A stretch of DNA of 64,000 bases, from NCBI RefSeq assembly GCF_025642155.1, contig NZ_CP106798.1, positions 1 through 64,000 on the forward strand. The letters are read 5' to 3'. This document shows, in pieces, positions 60,073 through 64,000 of this stretch. The translations under genes were made by a program, and so were the position numbers. Position 1 is the first letter of the stretch. The number at the start of each line of letters is the position of its first letter. This DNA is from Streptomyces sp. HUAS 15-9 (GTDB lineage Bacteria > Actinomycetota > Actinomycetes > Streptomycetales > Streptomycetaceae). Under the pieces are notes generated by a model that saw only the letters and a list, made by a program, of their open reading frames with translations, was not told the origin of the DNA and searched no databases.

Positions 60073-62967
60073 GAGCTACCCCCGCGGGCGCGGGGACGAC
60101 AAGATCGTGTACCAGCTGTACCCTCTCCGTCGGGAGCTACCCCCGCGGGCGCGGGGACGACACCGTGACGACCGGCACCATCGCGTTCTGCTGGGAGCTA
60201 CCCCCGCGGGCGCGGGGACGACGGTTCTGCAGGCGCCGCGCCGCCTCCGGCGTCAGAGCTACCCCCGCGGGCGCGGGGACGACGCCGATGAGCCCGGCAC
60301 TCATCGCGGCGCGCACGAGCTACCCCCGCGGGCGCGGGGACGACTACCTTCAATGCATGGAGAGACCCCAACCCACCGAGCTACCCCCGCGGGCGCGGGG
60401 ACGACACGGGCACACCCACCCTTGCCGGATACGACGGAGAGCTACCCCCGCGGGCGCGGGGACGACGTGCGGGTGGCGAATCGGGCGATGGCCTCGTCCG
60501 AGCTACCCCCGCGGGCGCGGGGACGACCCCGTCCGGCGCAGCCGGTTGTCCGCATCCGCGGAGCTACCCCCGCGGGCGCGGGGACGACTACCCCCAGGTG
60601 CGGAGGACGCCCGCGTACTGCGAGCTACCCCCGCGGGCGCGGGGACGACCACTACCGGTGGAACGCCCTGTCCGGCGGCGAGGAGCTACCCCCGCGGGCG
60701 CGGGGACGACTCGTCCCGGAGTCCCGGACGTCGTCCGTGACGAGAGCTACCCCCGCGGGCGCGGGGACGACCCCATGTGCTTGGAGGAGATGACCAGATC
60801 CCCCGAGCTACCCCCGCGGGCGCGGGGACGACAATGTGCCCCCGGTGGCCTGCGCCACCCCGGGAGAGCTACCCCCGCGGGCGCGGGGACGACGCGGGCA
60901 CCGGCCTCGGTCTCTACACGCACAGCGAGCTACCCCCGCGGGCGCGGGGACGACGCGGACGTGCCGCCGCTGGACGCGGTGTGCTGCGAGCTACCCCCGC
61001 GGGCGCGGGGACGACGTGATGGGCGTGACCGGTGCGGGCAAGAGCGAGGAGCTACCCCCGCGGGCGCGGGGACGACGTGGCTGCCCGTGTGGCCGGGGCG
61101 GAGTATGCAGAGCTACCCCCGCGGGCGCGGGGACGACTGCCCCTGCTCAGCCCGGACGGGCAGCTCCACCGAGCTACCCCCGCGGGCGCGGGGACGACGC
61201 GCTGGCCTCCCAGTGGGCGGGGAAGGTCGAGGAGCTACCCCCGCGGGCGCGGGGACGACCTTGTGGCGAGGCTCTCCGATCAGAGGTGGGAGGAGCTACC
61301 CCCGCGGGCGCGGGGACGACGCTCTCGCGCCCACTCCCATCGAGGTCGACGGCGAGCTACCCCCGCGGGCGCGGGGACGACGTGTACGAGGCCGCGTTCG
61401 TGGCCGCATTCCACGAGCTACCCCCGCGGGCGCGGGGACGACTCAGACAGCGGGGGCGGTCAGGCGGCGTGCGGCGAGCTACCCCCGCGGGCGCGGGGAC
61501 GACCAACCCCGACGTCCGGCCTGACACCCGCGATCCGAGCTACCCCCGCGGGCGCGGGGACGACTCGTGAGAGAGTCGGGGTGCCCGGCCGCCTGGAGAG
61601 CTACCCCCGCGGGCGCGGGGACGACGAGACCAGATCCTTCAGGCCCTTGAGGATGGACGAGCTACCCCCGCGGGCGCGGGGACGACACCGGGGCCAACAG
61701 CCCGACGACCCGGGAGCGCGAGCTACCCCCGCGGGCGCGGGGACGACAGGCGGTGGGGCGAAGTCGCCCACGTCGGCGTCGAGCTACCCCCGCGGGCGCG
61801 GGGACGACGGTTCCTGAGCCGCTTCAGGGCCTCGGGGCTCAGAGCTACCCCCGCGGGCGCGGGGACGACCGTCACTGCTGCGCGGACGGCCTTCTGCTGT
61901 GCGAGCTACCCCCGCGGGCGCGGGGACGACCAAGCCCATCGCCTCGTGGTGGACTCAGAAGTAGAGCTACCCCCGCGGGCGCGGGGACGACTAGATCGCG
62001 GCCAGGTTGACCGTGATCAGGGACGAGCTACCCCCGCGGGCGCGGGGACGACGAGCCAGAGGATGTGGGGGATGGGGAGGCGGGCGAGCTACCCCCGCGG
62101 GCGCGGGGACGACGAGGCCGCCGAGCACGTCGACGCCATCGAACGGGAGCTACCCCCGCGGGCGCGGGGACGACTCATGGAACGCGCGCTGGAACACCTG
62201 GCGCTGGGAGCTACCCCCGCGGGCGCGGGGACGACTCTGCCCATACGCCGACACCGCACCTTCGAAACGAGCTACCCCCGCGGGCGCGGGGACGACACAT
62301 CCTGTGCCTCACCCGCGATCCCAAGTGGGGAGCTACCCCCGCGGGCGCGGGGACGACGCCGCGGGGGTCATCGGCGTGCCGCCGGCCGTGGAGCTACCCC
62401 CGCGGGCGCGGGGACGACGATCGCGTAGAGAGTGCGGTCGCTCGACGCCAGGAGCTACCCCCGCGGGCGCGGGGACGACTGTCCCTCCCACCTGTCAAAG
62501 CCTCCGTAGCGGGAGCTACCCCCGCGGGCGCGGGGACGACCACCCACGCCTTGCGCTCCTCGGCGAGTCGGCCGAGCTACCCCCGCGGGCGCGGGGACGA
62601 CCTCTTCTCCTGGTCTTCCAGGTGCGCGATGACCGAGCTACCCCCGCGGGCGCGGGGACGACGTCGTCCTCCAGCCGCTCGTAGAGGGCGTCGAGGAGCT
62701 ACCCCCGCGGGCGCGGGGACGACCGCAACCCACCTTTACCCGCTGGCCGATCTGGCGAGCTACCCCCGCGGGCGCGGGGACGACGGGGGCGTCGGGGACG
62801 TGCAGCCGGTAGATGTAGAGCTACCCCCGCGGGCGCGGGGACGACTGTTCCTCGGGGTTGCGTAGGTGTTCCTCCGGGGAGCTACCCCCGCGGGCGCGGG
62901 GACGACATCTCGGCGACGGCCTGCTGCCGGTTCTCCGCCGAGCTACCCCCGCGGGCGCGGGGACGAC
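60073..62967 (-). CRISPR. type I-E CRISPR array, 48 repeats and 47 spacers
   Basis: The 28-bp repeat begins GAGCTACCCCCGCGGGCGCG and ends GGGGACGAC on the + strand (first at 60073, last at 62940). The distance from first to last start is exactly 47 x 61 bp, with spot checks at repeats 20 and 40 on register, so spacers are 33 nt. The palindromic CCCCGCGGGCGCGGGG core matches type I-E repeats. Read on the minus strand (GTCGTCCCCGCGCC...) the leader end faces cas2 at the right. All repeats inspected look identical. The trailing end continues beyond the IS481-type insertion. Confidence 0.97.
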
Positions 62968-63060
62968 ACTTCTTGACCTGCTATTTTGTCACGTGATCAT
63001 GGGGTTTTCCTTCACTTCATTTGTGGAGCGCCATGGTTGGGACGTGGTGCTGCGGGGGCG
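62968..63060 (-). promoter_or_regulatory. short CRISPR leader overlapping the cas2 end
   Basis: Only 21 bases separate the first repeat (62967) from the cas2 stop (62989). The interval and the neighbouring end of cas2 contain the AT-richer CTATTTTGTCACGTGATCAT. A normal I-E leader is longer, so the leader and array promoter must overlap the extended cas2 C-terminal coding region. Confidence 0.5.
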
Positions 63061-63336
63061 TGCCATGAGAGTGAGGCCGTCGAAGTCCACAGGGGTCCAG
63101 CGATCCTGGCCTGCTGTGCGAACCGCCCATCCTTGTTCTGTGGGGGCTGGCTCGATCATGACTGCCTGTCCGTTACGGATGCGGTCCGCCAGGACAGTCC
63201 ATAGCCGATCGCGGATGCGGCTGTTCGGGGTTCCCACAAAGGTCCCGGGGGCGACTTCTACGAACCAGCGGGTGAGGTGGCCTCGTAGGCCTGGGGGTGC
63301 GGCGATCAGGACTACGACTGTGGCGGCGGCGCTCAC
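62989..63336 (-). CDS. cas2: Cas2, type I-E (Cas2e)
   Basis: 115 residues from GTG 63336, overlapping the cas1 stop. VVVLIAAPPGLRGHLTRWFV, VGTPNSRIRDRLWTVLADRI and WTPVDFDGLTLMARP match Cas2e (E. coli: PPRLRGRLAIWL, RTPVDLDGLRL). About 20 extra residues follow where E. coli Cas2 ends. Cas2 forms the Cas1-Cas2 integrase that adds spacers at the leader end. The extra tail overlaps the expected leader. Confidence 0.9.
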   Translation of the reverse strand: MSAAATVVVLIAAPPGLRGHLTRWFVEVAPGTFVGTPNSRIRDRLWTVLADRIRNGQAVMIEPAPTEQGWAVRTAGQDRWTPVDFDGLTLMARPRSTTSQPWRSTNEVKENPMIT

Positions 63337-64000
63337 GTACCGGCCTTCTGAGCGGAGTCGTCCTCATACGTGGGCGGTGGCGGGATCACGTCGAGGTGGC
63401 TTTCCTCTGTGAAGGGGGCGCCCCAGTTGCGGCCGCCGCTGATGATGGTGTCATCCTCGCCCCAGAGACCGGTGAGGTCCTCGGCGAGGCCGGTTGCCCC
63501 TTCGGGAGCGAGGAGGTGCTTGATGTCGGCGACGATGCGGGGAAGCAGCGTCTTCTGTACGACGGCATCGCGGAGGGCGGTACGGGCGTCGCGTTCGGAG
63601 TTCAGTCCCTTGGCTGCGAGATCGAAGGCAAGAGGGATGGTGAACTCGGCCTTGTACAGGTCGGCGATGTCCAGGACGAAGGAGAGGGCGGAGCCAGTGT
63701 GGACGAAGCCGAGAGCCGGGCTCGCGCCGATGCCGGTGATCACGGCGTGGCAGATGCCGTAGAGGGCTGAGTTGGCGGCGGACAGCAGCCGGTTGACATC
63801 ATCGCCAGCGGCGTAGGCGTCGCCGGGTTTGTAGTCGCGTTTGGTCCAGGGCACGCCGGTGCGTTCGGAGTGCTGGGCGTAGAGCTTGCGGACGCGGGTT
63901 CCTTCGCGGCCGCGGAGCTGCTGGAGAGTGAGGGCAGAGGTGTCTTCGCCGGGGAACCTCAGGTCGTACATGCGACGGGCGATCGCGACGCGTTCCTTGG
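63333..64000 (-). CDS. cas1: Cas1, type I-E (partial, cut by window edge)
   Basis: About 222 C-terminal residues; the frame runs off the right edge (KERVAIARRMYDLRFPGED...). The core RVRKLYAQHSERTGVPWTKR, NRLLSAANSALYGICHAVIT, GFVHTGSALSFVLDIADLYK and ERDARTALRDAVV matches Cas1e, with metal-binding residues in the SAANSALYG and GFVHTG region. It ends with a Pro-rich tail. The other I-E genes (cas3, cse1-cas6e) would lie further right. Confidence 0.9.
   Translation of the reverse strand, partial: KERVAIARRMYDLRFPGEDTSALTLQQLRGREGTRVRKLYAQHSERTGVPWTKRDYKPGDAYAAGDDVNRLLSAANSALYGICHAVITGIGASPALGFVHTGSALSFVLDIADLYKAEFTIPLAFDLAAKGLNSERDARTALRDAVVQKTLLPRIVADIKHLLAPEGATGLAEDLTGLWGEDDTIISGGRNWGAPFTEESHLDVIPPPPTYEDDSAQKAGT

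Noticed and set aside
800..62967. A CRISPR-associated transposon (Tn7-like genes plus CRISPR)
   Set aside because: The Tni operon and the I-E array are over 50 kb apart, the transposase is frameshifted, and a dedicated cas1/cas2 locus with a long array is not the CAST layout.
60085..63000. Several 160-300-residue + strand frames rich in ELPPRARGR and ATPAGAGTT repeats
   Set aside because: They are translations of the CRISPR repeat in all three frames; the 61-bp period explains them fully.

Overview
The window looks like an accessory arm or linear plasmid of a Streptomyces-type actinomycete. GC content is very high, GTG and TTG starts are common, and the gene families are typical of that group: a WhiB-like protein, a SigE-type sigma factor, DUF6207, DUF6233, DUF4232, DUF3515 and DUF1524 proteins, a Lys/Ala-tailed Ku, and a type I-E CRISPR locus. 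The first ~240 bases are packed with small-loop hairpins like those of Streptomyces telomeres, so the left edge may be at or near a replicon end.

Layout. 0.8-4.8 kb: a Tni-type (Tn5053/Tn7-like) transposon whose DDE transposase carries two single-base frameshifts. 5.2-8.4 kb: gene remnants, an 832-bp unit bounded by inverted repeats, and a shortened DUF4132 gene. 8.6-26.7 kb: a low-density region rich in exported proteins (two paralogous HNH-like proteins, a DUF1524 nuclease, two lamin-tail-domain proteins, a G1-type peptidase, a DUF4232 protein) mixed with regulators (SigE/META pair, LuxR, XRE, WhiB), a cold-shock gene, a tRNA-fMet fragment and an IS5-family element with a passenger gene. 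26.7-32.9 kb: a Ku gene split by a 5,249-bp element encoding two tyrosine recombinases and a TnpC-like protein. Removing the element exactly restores the Ku frame. 33-35.8 kb: small genes and two matching palindromes. 36.1-42.2 kb: a compact + strand operon with a thioredoxin-fold protein, DUF427, SRPBCC, MauE-like and small membrane proteins, a tetraether-synthase-like radical SAM enzyme, a methyltransferase, a membrane protein and a Crp/Fnr regulator. 42.4-53.7 kb: a Tn3-family transposon with phosphotransferase and methyltransferase genes. Its tnpA is split by a 5.6-kb IS21-family element that carries its own passengers. 53.8-64 kb: an IS21 remnant, then a type I-E CRISPR array running to cas2 and cas1 at the right edge. 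The old end of the array is broken by an IS481-type element that is itself broken by a second IS21-family element.

The main story is layered mobile DNA: three genes (ku, a Tn3 tnpA, an IS481-type transposase) can each be rejoined in frame by removing one element. The strongest candidates for undescribed biology are the radical SAM operon at 36.1-42.2 kb and the passenger genes inside the IS21 and IS5 elements. Several frameshifts lie in G/C runs, so some pseudogene calls depend on base accuracy.
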